Notes: generated by a model from the letters alone, not told the origin. Positions 1 through 10,340 are shown, numbered from the stretch's first letter. The stretch is DNA of 18,167 bases from Larix sibirica (GCA_004151065.3 NWUY0300011348.1:38862-57028), one strand, 5' to 3'. Numbers and translations: made by a program.

Positions 1-744
1 TTTGATTATATTCTTATGTTATATGGCTGAATTAATAGTGTTAAATTGGCAGTTCGTAGAGCAGATTTGTTTATGTGTTATTGCAGCTAGTAGATGCTAT
101 TTGGTTTATGTTTTGTGGCAGCCAATAGATCATGGTGGTTATGTTAATTATATGGCTGTAGATGATAGCTCTGGATCTGATATATTATGGGTTTAATGGC
201 TGTGGATTAATGTTGTAAATCTAGTGTATTATGGTGTTATAATTCTACTTTATTGGAATATCGTAATGATGATTTGCTTATTGTCATAAGGTTGAATTTT
301 ATTAACATATGTAGATATGAATTTATTAATGGTTAAATGGCGACAGGTGGCTTCCCATAGATGTGATGATGATATTAAATTTATTTGTGAAAGGGTTACT
401 TAGAATTGGTTGCATTCATGTTACAATTACTTTGCATTGCATGTACATTCGGGGAAAAGTTGCATCGGAAGCGCCATATTCCTTTAATGGCTAATTGTTT
501 TACTTTTTTTGGCTTGTTGGCATTTTGGCCTAGCATTAATTAAACCTTATTCCACTGTGCATTCACTCGAATCATCCCTTTCCCGTTAGAATCCCGATGT
601 ATCTAACCCCGATGGTGTGACTTGGGGTGTTGATACACTACATTATGTGTGCTTTTCATTTTCTATGCACATTATATGGGTTAATTAATTTAAAGGAAGA
701 TGGAATGTGTATTATTTATTCCATAGTATATAAGGATTATAAGT
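1..744. other. Left edge, no recognised gene
   Basis: This AT-rich stretch has no reading frame with recognisable protein features on either strand; the 64-residue frame at 2-196 is low-complexity and looks like chance. The only structure I see is an imperfect inverted repeat, 599-610 against 624-636 (GTATC...ACCCC against GGGGT...GATAC), within a slightly GC-richer patch at about 550-640. It may be part of an older element that enters the window from the left. Confidence 0.5.
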
Positions 745-800
745 ATGTTGCACATTAGTAAGTTCTATTTTCTGGGTATGACAATTGTGCTTAATTGGGA

Positions 801-1720
801 ACTAGCAATATACATGTATACATGTAGAAGGCATATAGGCAAATTGGCCATGGGAAACAAGTGCCATTTCCAAGTCAAGTGTGAGTATGGTAAATGGCAA
901 GAGAGGCCAATTGAATCCAAGTATAAAAAATCCAATTCAGTTGTCTTCGTTGAATTGGATTCTAATATGTCAAGTTGTGGAAATGAATGCTAGGATCCAA
1001 GTAGAATATATTGTATATAGTCTACATAGGATAATATTTCCAAATTGCAAATTGGATTGTAACTAGGTTCATGGCGAACAAACAAGATGTCAAATGACCA
1101 TAATTGTTTGTGCAAGTGAGTCATTGCTTATCAAAGGTCCAAGTCCACATATTTCTTAACATATTAAAGATTTTACTATGAAGCATTTAGATATTTGGAA
1201 AATTACTAACTGAATTCATGAAAACATATAATTTCTATTTGCAAAAGAAAAAGTAATCATATACATCTTGATACTATGACTATTGCATTTAAACAAGTTC
1301 AAACAATTTTGCAGATCTATGATAACAATTTGTTTGTTTGTTGTAGCATCGACAACATATTTGCAAGTGCATAAAGTTTAGAAACAAATCTAGAAATAAA
1401 CATTGGACATATAGCTTCAATGCATAGGAAGCCATTGGTTTATGAGGTTTAAAGCAAATCAAATTGCTTTAAGAAAATATGCAACAAATTTAATGTGCAA
1501 ACATTTGATAGGATATAATACTAAAGTTCCAACCAATAAGCTAATAGTGGGCAAATTCTAAAAAGTATGTGAAAACGTTGAATGTTAAGCATTGGCAATA
1601 GTCTTTTCCAAAATAAAAGCTTTAACTTATAATGCAATAGTGGCTAACATGCAAATTAGCACTACCCAATATTTTTTTGATTCTAGTGATATTGTTTCTT
1701 TCCTATTATGATTGTTCACT
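801..1720 (+). repeat. Left-flank diverged direct repeat, unit 1
   Basis: This non-coding unit recurs at 2081-3700 in the same orientation. Matching blocks include the stretch around 815-880 (tacatgtagaaggcat, then caagtgccatttccaagtca) against 2093-2150. The stretch at 1130-1150 (caaaggtccaagt) matches 2286-2300. The stretch at 1318-1345 (gataacaatttgtttgttt) matches 3259-3285. The stretch at 1530-1640 (ccaataagctaatagtgg, then gcaatagtctttt) matches 3538-3620. Unit 1 is about 0.9 kb and unit 2 about 1.6 kb; the extra length in unit 2 lies mainly between 2310 and 3240. Middle parts align poorly by eye. The unit carries a perfect 11-bp hairpin at 929-961. No protein is recognisable. Confidence 0.65.
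929..961. repeat. Perfect 11-bp hairpin in repeat unit 1
   Basis: AATCCAATTCA at 929-939 is exactly complementary to TGAATTGGATT at 951-961, with an 11-nt loop. The matching place in unit 2 (2202-2213 against 2223-2234) still pairs at 9 of 12 positions although its sequence has changed. This could be a terminal or regulatory hairpin of the repeat, but no CTRR-type Helitron end is visible just after it. Confidence 0.55.
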
Positions 1721-2459
1721 ATAGTATATGACCTAAAGCATATTTAAGAAAATGGTAGTTGCTTGAAAAATCCTATTGAGATCTTGTGTCCTAAACTGCA
1801 CCAAAATGAAGTTGATCAATGGGATTCAAAGACAATTCCATAATTGCACTAATGGAGCTTTCTTGGAAAAATGATGAGCGATGATCGCTGAAATGTTGAA
1901 AGCAATGAACACATGTCAACCAGGAATCACAGACAATGTACATGTTATCAATTATCACATTTAAATATAAAAGTACATAGGAACCAAAATGCATCCATTC
2001 ATCATTAGCACAAAATCCATTCAGATTTCAATAGCATAATAAGGAAAAGGATCTCATCCATAAAGGCAATTAGATTATAGAAAATGGCAATCTACATGTA
2101 GAGGGCATTTAAGGAAATTGGCCATAGGAACAAGTGCCATTTCCAAGTCAAATGTGTGCACCCCAAATGACAAAAGAGATGATTCGAACCTGAGCATGAC
2201 AAATCCAATTGAGTTGTTGTTGCTCAATCAAATTTAAACATGTGGAATTGCAAATATGGAACCATGCAATTGCATCATGCCTTAACAAAGGTCCAAGTTC
2301 ATTTAGTATGAAAGATGAAGCAAAACTACGATACATTAGAACAAATTGCATTTGCAAAAATCAAGAATGTGGTCCAAGCATTGTTTATTATGCAGAGTAC
2401 AAATTCATTAAATAAAAAATTTGAGTACAAGTACAAAAAGAAATTGGATTGTCAGAAAG

Positions 2460-2612
2460 AAAGTGTCTTTACACAAAACAGATCCAATTTGCATGAAGAT
2501 CTTTGTTTTTTTGTCACAATAGCAAAAGACATATGAAATGAGGCAAAACAAATGCCTAGAATATGAAGCAACAAGACAATGTAGCCATAAATATTTCAAT
2601 ATTGCACAAGTC
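2460..2612 (+). repeat. Dispersed repeat block, left copy
   Basis: This block matches 17829-17985 in the same orientation. Anchors are gtcttta, atccaatttgcatga, acaatagcaaa, and cgcctagaatctcaag against tgcctagaatatgaag, followed by a weaker tail (gacaatatagtcat against gacaatgtagccat). The two copies lie on opposite sides of the Helentron pair, more than 15 kb apart. It is non-coding. Confidence 0.65.
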
Positions 2613-2810
2613 TATTTTTTTTAAATACATAGGATCAATGTTACCAGTTTCGTAAAAGCATGCAAAAGCAATACACAATAAGCATAGAAAAAACAAGACA
2701 ATAACACCGGTTTGCAATGCAAAAGAGATAGTAATCTCTAAAATCTCTAATGACATCCAATGGATTATAACACACATTTTTACAACAAAAGAGCATTCGA
2801 TTGGAATCCT

Positions 2811-2944
2811 TTTCATAGCTGTCTAAATTTGATTTTAGGACATAGTCTATAATTCTCTTTTTCATAGCTTAATAAGATTGAATTTAGAACATAGTCTACA
2901 ATTCCTTGACTATATTGGGTTTAGACCATAGTCTAAAATAGAAC
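2811..2944 (+). repeat. Short tandem repeat, period about 49 bp
   Basis: TTTCATAGCT starts at 2811 and again at 2860, and CATAGTCT occurs at 2841, 2890 and 2927. This gives two units of 49 bp and a shortened third with a 37-bp step. The repeat sits in the part of repeat unit 2 that unit 1 lacks. It is probably a minisatellite from slippage. Confidence 0.7.
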
Positions 2945-3742
2945 ACATTATAGAAATCAAGTCATAACAAAGTGGCAAAACTAATTACAAGTCTAAAACA
3001 TATAATTGGCAAAAACACGTTGCGAAAATGAAGTCTATATAAAAAAAAGTTTGTTTTTTGATCTAAAATGCATAAAATATCATTGCCACAAAACACTTTA
3101 CAATGCACATACCATTAAATACATTTGCAATAGCAAATCACGAAAACATAACATATGCTAGTATTCCATATGTCTAGTTGCTATATGGGAAAACCCATGC
3201 AATCCATAGGGCATGCATAGCAATTTGGACCTAACAATGTATTGCAAATTGCTATGTATGATGATAACAATTTGTTTGTTTGCTATAGTGTCATTGGTTC
3301 TATTGCAGATGCATAAGCAAGCGCTGATCTCTGAGGTATGAGAGCACAAAATCAAAATCAAAATCCAAAATTGGTAGTTGCTATTGATTAAAGCAAAACA
3401 ACCAACCATTAGTTCTACAGGAATCGTAAAAACATGCAAAAAAATCAAACTTCCTTGCGCAAACATGGCAAAATTTTCATGTGCAAGTTTTCAGTACTGG
3501 AAAGCAGTATCAGGTTTTCTCCAAAATCAAAGTCTTGTCCAATAAGCTATTAGTGGCTAGATTGTAAAAATTTTACGAAAAACTGGAATATGAATAAATA
3601 GCAGTAGTCTTTTTTAAAATGAAAGGTTTAGTCAACAATGTAACAGTGGCTAAAATAAAGAGTGGTGGCCATGTTTCTTTTGCAACATTCAGAATTTCCT
3701 GATTCCAGTGATAATGTTATCCATTGTTAGAGTGAATATCCC

Positions 3743-5140
3743 TTATTCAGATAGTTTTCTCAAATGGAATATTGTGGCCAAAATGCTTTTGGAATACCCT
3801 TCATATGAAATCTCGACAATTGCAGGACAACATTCTTTCAGCCAAGGATTTTGCAGCATGCATTCAATCATGCCATTTTTTATTTCCAAATTGCATTCTA
3901 CATAGTGCTCATATTTGCATGTTGTCTTATTTTTGCAGAAATTACAGGGGGGCGTAACTTCAACTATTGGTTGTCGACAATTGTCACAGACTTGTTGGAA
4001 AGGAGGAGCAAAGGAATTTTTTGCTCTTAGCACTCCCTGTATCTACATAGAGTAATTGCAATTACCAGTTGGCCTAGTGTTGTTTGCCAAATTCTGCTTT
4101 CTATTCCTTTTGTTTCCTTTGTTTTAAAAGACCCCCAAAAAAGGTACTAGTAACAAAGAAACATGAAACAGTAAATAGCAGTTGCATATTCTTCTTTTTT
4201 TGAGTGTGTATCTGTGTTTTTTTTTGTTTGCAATTTCCATTTGGAAAAGGGAAGGAAAACAAAAAAGCCTTGAAAACAGAGTTTTTCAATGATCACAAGA
4301 GAAACTATGATGTGGAAGATACCTAGGTGATTGAATGAGAACCTGAAGCAGATTGTGCTTCACAAAGTCATTGTTGAGGACATGAACAAATGTCGTCGAT
4401 GAAGCATGTATCATTTGGATTCCTTTTGTACCATTTCTTACAGTGTTTTTGAACAGATATAATGGTGGGTCGTCAATGCTAATTGTTGTTGTATTTGGAA
4501 AAAGAGATCTTTGTAATTTTCATTGAGATGCACCTGATGCAATTTTGCATTAAGACTATCATCTGTTTTCAAGAAATGTAGAATGCTTGATTCCAATTGA
4601 ATATTTTAACAATAGAAAAAAATATAGAATCTCAAATAGATAAAAATAGAAACAATTTGTGTCAAGGGATACAAGAATTACAAGTTGCATAGTCATTTGT
4701 TGTTCCCCCATCTTTGATATACAATTCAATTTGCCTGTTGTTTTTGTTGCTTGCAACAACAATTGCTGCAAAGGAGCCAGCAAAATAGCTTCATTTGATT
4801 TTAGCAATTGATTGATAGTCGTATTTGGTGGGAGTTTGTGGTACTTGCAAACCTTCTCTATGCTTTCGATAATAGTTTTGTCCAACAAAAGGATGCAAAA
4901 TTTTGCATCACCTCTACCATACTGCCTCTTTTTTTAGTGCAAAGTCAATGATTCTAACATTTTTTCCTGGTGCAAACAAATCGACAAAACGAGGTTATTG
5001 TTTATGTTTGTTTTTATTTTCATTTACCCATTACTATCAACAAGGTCTGCATGCACACACCTTTGTAGGTGAATTTTGGGTTTTGCTCTGTCCAGGTCCA
5101 TTTAGCGCCAAAACATCTCCTTCAAAGATGTTATTGCATT
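3743..5140 (-). pseudogene. Decayed RPA-like ssDNA-binding protein, probable Helitron accessory
   Basis: These minus-strand fragments in several frames look like one broken protein. Near 5020-5090 one frame reads VHADLVDSNG, which resembles the strand pattern of an RPA-type OB fold. At about 4920-4980 comes APGKNVRIIDFALKK. The frame at 4559-4888 gives IIESIEKVCKYHKLPPNTT. The most informative piece is 3743-4033 (96 residues): a CxxC...CxxC zinc ribbon (CDNC, then CNFC) followed by YEHYVECNLEIKNGMIECML, like the zinc-bearing C-terminal OB fold of RPA70. Plant and some animal Helitrons are known to carry RPA genes, thought to coat the single strand during rolling-circle transfer. Here it lies downstream of the Helentron gene on the same strand. 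Stops and frame changes between fragments make it non-functional. About 500 bases between the last two fragments show nothing recognisable. The family call is tentative; another zinc-ribbon OB protein is possible. Confidence 0.4.
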
Positions 5141-5851
5141 TACTTGAACAAAGCTAAATGATAGAGGATGACTGCAATGCTGGATGTTTGGTTTTGAAAT
5201 GTCCCAAAAGCAAAGACTATAAGGAGGGGAACCTAATTGTTGTTGGTTTATGTACAATTTTATTATTGTAAGAAACAAAAATTGCACAAAAGGATTGAAG
5301 GAACATTGTTTTTTACCTTGTCTATTCACCAACATCCATTGTTTTTTCCATTTCGTGTTGCATTTGGATAGCCATGCTATTACCCAAATTTGTTTTGATA
5401 CTTTGCTTAAGAGTTTGCAACTGCAATCAAAGCAGCTACCAATAGACACAAGCATCTGCAAGTGACAAAGGAAAAGTATATTAGAATATCAAAAGAAAAA
5501 AACATTGAAAAATGAAGACAATATCTTTATAGCAATATTAGATCTGTGAAATGTCAGAATGCAATCTTGCAATGCTTACTAGAAGTATGTAAATGCAATA
5601 AGATTTTTACCATTTTCCCTATTTTGCAGTTTGCTCATATACAACATATGTGTCTATTTTGCAATGTATTGGGATAATGGGAAGATCAATTATTGCTTAG
5701 CAAGATGTGCATTTGACACCATGGACAATGGGAGAAAAATCAAGAATGCTTTCGAGGCATTTGCATAATTGGATGATGCATAAGTATGCTGACACCTGTT
5801 TATTGCAAATTTGGATTGTTGCCAATGATCAAATGGCTATATAGAAATAGT
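5141..5851. other. Gap between RPA-like remnant and transposase, no recognised gene
   Basis: This 0.7-kb stretch lies between the end of the endonuclease domain and the RPA-like fragments. A minus-strand frame near 5350-5430 reads LKQSIKTNLGNSMAIQMQ, helix-like and possibly the N-terminal part of the same accessory protein, but it is too short and broken to assign. No element terminus or hairpin stands out. Confidence 0.4.
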
Positions 5852-6503
5852 TTAGTAAAGTTGTTTAGAAATAGTTTGGTAAAGCATTGAAAGACAACTT
5901 GCATAGTGGTTAGTCCAATAAGCATCAAAGATGGTGAACATTGTGTTGCCAGTATGAAAATTGGTCCAAAAATGATCAAGAATGGAGCCATTGTCAGTGG
6001 TTCTTTTGGTTGATTGCAAAACAAAGCCATTCAGTTTCCATGACAAAAAACAACTTTTGTTTTGATGTGTTGTTTGTTGAAATGTATATGTTGAAGTTGA
6101 CAGTAATTATCATTTGATTATTTTGTTCTATGCTCAATAGGATGAAATTCAAAAAGGTAAAAAGACTATCAAGTGGAACATGTGGCCTATTGTAAATATT
6201 TATTTGCCTATAACGAACATGATTGAATTTGAATTTAGTGACAATCACTCATGTGTACTTAGTTGCATGGTTTTCTGAGCTATAATATCTATGTTTTTTT
6301 AGGCATGTGGCAATGCCATGTATGGAAAATGATTTGAGACAATTGTATCTTTTTGCAAGAAGACTTTCTCCAGGAGCTAAGTTTACATGAGTCTCTTGCA
6401 AACAAACAATGTCTGTGTGCATTATGTCAATGTCACTAGTGATATTTTCTAGATGCAATAGAAAGTTGTGCGTGTTCAATGAACATATGAGCAAATGGTT
6501 TTC
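5852..6503 (-). pseudogene. EEP (AP-endonuclease-like) domain of copy A
   Basis: This domain follows the helicase in the same frame. At 6468-6482 SLNTH carries the Asn expected in the first EEP motif, and at 6390-6401 LQET carries the metal-binding Glu. A TGA at 6249-6251 interrupts the frame, which then continues as VIVTKFKFNHVRYRQINIY. IITVNFN (near 6090-6110) corresponds to the usual GDFN, with Asp replaced by Asn. After a frame change near 6046 come SILDHFWTN and YWTNHYAS (5906-5914), the latter corresponding to the usual SDH, again with Asn for Asp while His is kept. In Helentrons this domain is thought to help cut the target or the element. It is similar to LINE endonucleases, but no reverse transcriptase lies nearby. 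Two catalytic Asp changes plus the breaks imply it is dead. Confidence 0.75.
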
Positions 6504-7886
6504 TTTTGCTATGCATTGAAGTCCATATTCAAATTGCAAATGTGCATTGTTTTCAATTCTATCTATTTCAATAGCAACTTTTTGGGAAACTGAGAAATTG
6601 TTATGTTCTAGTTTGTTAATGAGATAGAGAAATTGCATTTCCTTGAAATGAGAGAGTGCAGTATAGACAAGTCCATGCCTTCTAATTCCTTTTGGATCAA
6701 ATGCCAATTTGTCTATTGTGAAGCCTTGTGCTCTATGTATTGTTCGTGCACATGCCAATTGAATAGGGAAGTATCCTCTAATGCACGGTTTTCTATTTCC
6801 AATCATAATTTGTATGAATATTCTTTTGATGGCTGTCCAATTGGGCATGATGGCAAGATTGTATAGATGTTGCATAACAACTTGTTGTATAGCTCCAATT
6901 GTTGGATTTGCAAATTCTATCCACAATATATCAATTGTTTCTTGTGTATAGTATTTGAATATGCCCTCTGCACCATTCACCAAGTCATCTTCAATTGAAT
7001 AGTTTCCTCCAATCAATTCTAAACATGTTTTTTTTCCAGAGTTATTGCAGCAGGTAGTTGCATTGTTCTATGTCCAGTTGTGTGTTGGTCAATTGTATTG
7101 ATTTTTCTATCTTGTTATTTTAGAGAAAATCCATTTGCTTGTGCAATATATAAAATTTTATTACTATGTTGTTGAACATCTTTGTTACTACGCAAAATGT
7201 ATGGAAACATTGGATCCTTTGGTAGAATCCTATAGCGATGCTGGTTTAGGAACCTAATATCATCATTTGTTTGGCAACATGTTCTAATTCTGTTTACTAT
7301 CGAGACACATACTTTGTCTTTTTGCATCATTACCTTTTTTAGTTCGAAAAACCTTATGTTATCTGGCCAAAATCTATATGGGATTGGTTGTTGTTGAAAT
7401 GTTGGATTCTCAAAGATCCAAAATTCATGAACATGTTGTGCTTATAAAAAATTGCCACAGAATATGATGTCCAGTCCTCCAAATGGTTTTGTTGGTGTAT
7501 GCATAATTTCTCCTAGTCTTTTGTCTATGTTGTATAGCATTCAAACACCAACCAATGACACTTCGTCTATGAGAAATACTTGAATTTGTTCACATTATTT
7601 TGTTAATAGGTCCAATGTTTTTTAGTTTAGGGGAAGCATGTTCGATGAATTTAGAGGAATATGTAGAGCTATGTGAATTGTTATTCCATTTGCATTGTGC
7701 GAGGCCTTTCCAGTGAATGTAACTATGATTCCATTTTTTTTTCAGAGAATCATTTTGAATTTCTTTATGATAGAATTGCAACAGTGCATCATAGATTGTT
7801 CTCACAGTAAATGTTTTCCCTCTTCCTGCGCCTCTAGTCAAGAACAAGTACATTGGTGTTCTTGGATTTTTTCTTTTCTTTTTCAT
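6504..7886 (-). pseudogene. PIF1-type helicase domain of copy A
   Basis: This SF1B helicase would unwind the element during rolling-circle transfer. In order: LFLTRGAGRGKTFTV is Walker A (7812-7835), with the first Gly of GGAGTGKT changed to Arg. After a frameshift comes LIDEVSLVG, Walker B (7556-7567), then a stop, then MLYNIDKRLGEIMHTP and FGGLDIIFCGNF followed by another stop. The next frame (7115-7330 and just upstream) gives HEFWIFENPTFQQQPIPYRF and RIRTCCQTNDDIRFLNQH. A run of eight A near 7040 marks one more frameshift before LIGGNYSIEDDLVNGAEG. The last piece (6249-7016) holds motif V (ARTIHRAQGFT) and motif VI (GLVYTALSH). PIF1 proteins normally have ALSR there, so the Arg that senses ATP has become His, a change one CpG deamination can cause. 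The frame runs on into the endonuclease. Confidence 0.85.
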
Positions 7887-7903
7887 TATGATTTCTTTGA
7901 CTA

Positions 7904-8639
7904 TTAATTGTTTCTCTTCATTAAGTCTTTCCTAGTTTCATGGTACTCAACTATGTCTATGACAAATGTTTTTTTTTCAAATTTCATAGGAATATTATTT
8001 TGCATTTGTTGCAGTGTCCTTATTTGCACCAGGTCATGTTGAATGTCATATTTTTCAAACACCTTGGCATATGACTCTTCTTTAGTTGGCACAGTATAGG
8101 CAAATGCATTTTTAAGTTGAGAACTAATTTTTTCAGATGCAGTATCAATATTGCCCCACATTGTGTCTATTTTTGGTAAAACAATTGTTCTACAATGTAT
8201 ATTTCTTCTTTTTGAGGACAATATGCTTGCGACCATGATTCATAGCTTCCTTTTAGCAAAGAACCATTGCTTCTATGTGGAAAATATAGCAACATTTTTG
8301 CCCTGCAAAAGTTTTCTGGGTCTTTTTCTTAGCTATACCGAATGTATCATATGATGCGTTGTTTTTTTCATTTTTTGGAAGTTTTATTTGTAGTTGAGTA
8401 GAAAGAGAATATTTTTCTAGACATATATGTTCAATCTCATGAGGGTGTGAAATGTACTTGTTTACAAGTGAAGCACAAACAATTTCCTCATAATCATTGT
8501 GCTCTTGTTGCAAGAGTGTTGACTTCTTGAGCACAAATGTCTGTTTGTCTTCTGGTGTAGTGTTGATGGGCACAGTTTTCCCTGAAGAAGTATGCAAAGG
8601 AAATGAAAGTACAATGTGTAGATCTTGTTTATTATACAT
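7904..8639 (-). pseudogene. Rep-helicase linker of copy A
   Basis: Two fairly long fragments lie between the Rep tyrosines and Walker A. The frame at 7904-8236 (110 residues) includes DTMWGNIDTASEKISSQLKN and VFEKYDIQHDLVQIRTLQQM. The frame at 8253-8639 (128 residues) includes VLSFPLHTSSGKTVPIN and YEEIVCASLVNKYISHP. This is the usual place of the long variable linker in Helitron proteins, with no known fold. Copy B keeps the first half well (13134-13394: MWGNIDIASETIRSRLENAF). The agreement between copies shows real former coding sequence. Confidence 0.7.
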
Positions 8640-8729
8640 ATGCTACATATTTAAAAGCGCATTTCCAAGTTTACGAATTGTTTCAATTTCTCCTTCATTA
8701 TCAAAAAGGAATTGTTGTCTGATTTTCTT

Positions 8730-9330
8730 GATGTCATTAGTCATAGTTTTATCTATCTTTATTATGTAGGAGCTAATATATGTTGTTGCAGGATAGGAAT
8801 CCAAGAAGAATTGTGCATATGTATTTGCTTTCCATAATTACTGAATCAACTTAGTAAATGCATTGATCCATATATCGGATGGCATTCCTTTTAGGATTAT
8901 GCAAGGATGATTGAGCAAAGAATGCAACAAAATAATGTACCCATCCCTAGTTACATTGAGCTCAAGCAAGAACATTTAGAAATACATGTTTCTAGGGTAT
9001 TCTCTATGTTCAAATAGAGAAAGTAATTGTTTTTATTTTTCATTTATTCCATTGACATTTTGTCCAATGGATCCAAGATAACATTTTATCTATTGGAGGA
9101 AATGGGAAATTGAATCTATAGCTAGAGTCACGATTATTCCTACATGTTCTTGTATGATGGTGGGTCTATATCTGGAGAAGATGTTCATCAAGCAATGGTG
9201 AATCAATGGATATATAATAATCAACAACTTTCACAATATCGTTATTAGGATTTTGTTCATAGATTGGTGCATCTTTTATCCAAAGTAATCCATGTTTTTG
9301 TTCATTGCCTTTATGTTGGAATTTAGTTGT
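8730..9330 (-). pseudogene. Rep HUH/Y2 nuclease domain of copy A
   Basis: This domain would cut and join single strands at the transposon ends. FQHKGNEQKHGLLWIKDAP holds the HUH region at 9280-9306. Related elements have His-x-His before GLLW, and here the first His is Gln, so the metal site should be lost. THHHTRTC followed by YRFNFPFPP, a conserved Helitron stretch, lies near 9090-9160 after an in-frame stop. After two small deletions and further stops come WINAFTKLIQ, WKANTYAQFFLDSYPATT and YISSYIIKIDKT (8763-8780), with both tyrosines in the Y-x3-Y spacing and the following Lys. Helitrons use two Tyr to link to two DNA ends. Tyrosines kept and HUH His lost suggests decay rather than selection. 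Confidence 0.8.
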
Positions 9331-9342
9331 AAAGAAAAAGTC

Positions 9343-10340
9343 TTATAGTTTTCCAAATAATGTGTCTTTACCTAAGATTAAAGTTTTCAAAAATGATATT
9401 CTAAGTCTATAGTAATGTATACAAAGAACTAGATGTCTTGATCTAATCAATTCATCAATTGTATAGTCATATAATATTGTTGCAATGCTTATTTGGATCT
9501 TGGTTTTCAATATGTTGAAGTGCATTACATAGTGATGTCCAAAGATGTGCAGTAGTAGTTAAAGTTACAAAGAATGTCAGAGGGCCAAATTTCCATATCA
9601 TTTCGAAGAGGTATTTCTTCATGTTCTCAAAATAGTCTCGTAATGTGCGAACTTCTTTTAAAAAGCGATATGCAATTGGAAATTTATGAATATTCTCAAG
9701 GTTTTTTTTTTTTTACATCTTTTTCCAATGCAACGTTTTTCCCTTTATTTCTCCTACTCAAATTGAGATCCAAGAAAATCTCAACACTTCTTTTATAATA
9801 ATTCAGATTTCTTTGAAAAACATATTTGTGTTATGTGTGTGGAAGTATCCACACATATGTGTAAGCTCCCATGATGCTATTTGCTAATAAGGAAATCGAG
9901 TTACAATGTCTTCAGGTCGATTGCAACCATAAAAAAGCTTTGGAAAATTTAGTTCCTCAACAAAATTGTCTTGGAAATTCCCAATGGTTGAAATTGTTCG
10001 GAAGGTACAATTTGTATGATTCTATTATCCAAGTCATCTATTAAATGAGTTTGTACATATCCATGGACCATTGTCTCATTTATTGGCTCAAGCTTTGCTT
10101 TAGTGTCTACAGATTCGAAGCCTTGTAGGCTTGGTGAAGCATTTAAATCTTGTTAGATGGTTGTATTAAATAAATTTTCCCAGTCAATATTGATCCCAAT
10201 GCTCTCTTTTTTGTAAAGTGTTGTTTTGCATAGGTCATTCAAAGCAATCATAAATTTTTTCGGTCACAAATTTCCAGATAGGAAATCATTTTTGTATTCC
10301 AATTTCTATCTTAGCATAATGACAACTCTCATAGAATCAT
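9343..10340 (-). pseudogene. Helitron_like_N region of copy A
   Basis: This region corresponds to the conserved N-terminal part of Helitron Rep proteins. From the N-terminal side, RSIDDSMRVVIML leads to the stretch near 9950-10080 (MVHGYVQTHLIDDLDNR and IVPSEQFQPLG). After a frameshift comes VEELNFPKLFYG, as in the IAP...EEL.FP.LF pattern of the family. FGPLTFFVTLTTTAHLWTSL (about 9520-9580) is the signature GPP.fF.T.t....W block, and NALQHIENQDPNKHCNN follows. The frame at 9343-9525 carries TIDELIRSRHLVLCIHYYRL and leads to the HUH region. Copy B reads LGPPTLFVIFTTAEHLWHSL at the same place, which supports the call. Confidence 0.8.

Larger units (their letters stand above)
2081..3700 (+). 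repeat. Left-flank diverged direct repeat, unit 2
   Basis: This is the second copy of the non-coding repeat at 801-1720, in direct orientation. Its ends match unit 1 (2081-2303 and about 3243-3700). The middle (about 2310-3240) has no clear counterpart there and looks like inserted or separately acquired DNA. It holds the short tandem repeat at 2811-2944 and a block (2460-2612) that recurs at the far right of the window. Frames of 60-100 residues inside it resemble nothing I recognise and are rich in residues expected from random AT-rich DNA. Confidence 0.6.

Noticed and set aside
745-1066. Short plus-strand frames (82 and 61 residues)
   Set aside because: They lie in a non-coding repeat, overlap each other in different frames, and resemble no protein. 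The matching part of the second repeat unit does not keep the frame.
2556-2865. Minus-strand frames rich in Cys, Phe and Ile that could pass for membrane proteins
   Set aside because: Hydrophobic bias is what AT-rich DNA gives by chance. They overlap a tandem repeat and have no conserved features.
4101-4289. Minus-strand frame with a hydrophobic and Lys-rich sequence, possible signal peptide
   Set aside because: It comes from runs of A and T, ends in low complexity, and sits between two RPA-like fragments without similarity to anything.
5102-5461. 119-residue minus-strand frame as a gene
   Set aside because: Another frame of the same strand gives more protein-like text (helix-like near 5350-5430), so this frame is probably a shadow of a decayed accessory gene.
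5852-6503. LINE-type retrotransposon endonuclease
   Set aside because: The EEP domain follows helicase motifs V and VI in one frame (6249-7016), and no reverse transcriptase motif or poly-A end is seen nearby.
6633-6866. Plus-strand 77-residue frame
   Set aside because: It is the antisense shadow of the helicase motif V/VI region on the minus strand.
8497-8769. Plus-strand 90-residue frame, and its counterpart at 13761-14000
   Set aside because: Both are antisense to the Rep-helicase linker and the Rep tyrosine region. Their mutual similarity only reflects the A/B duplication.
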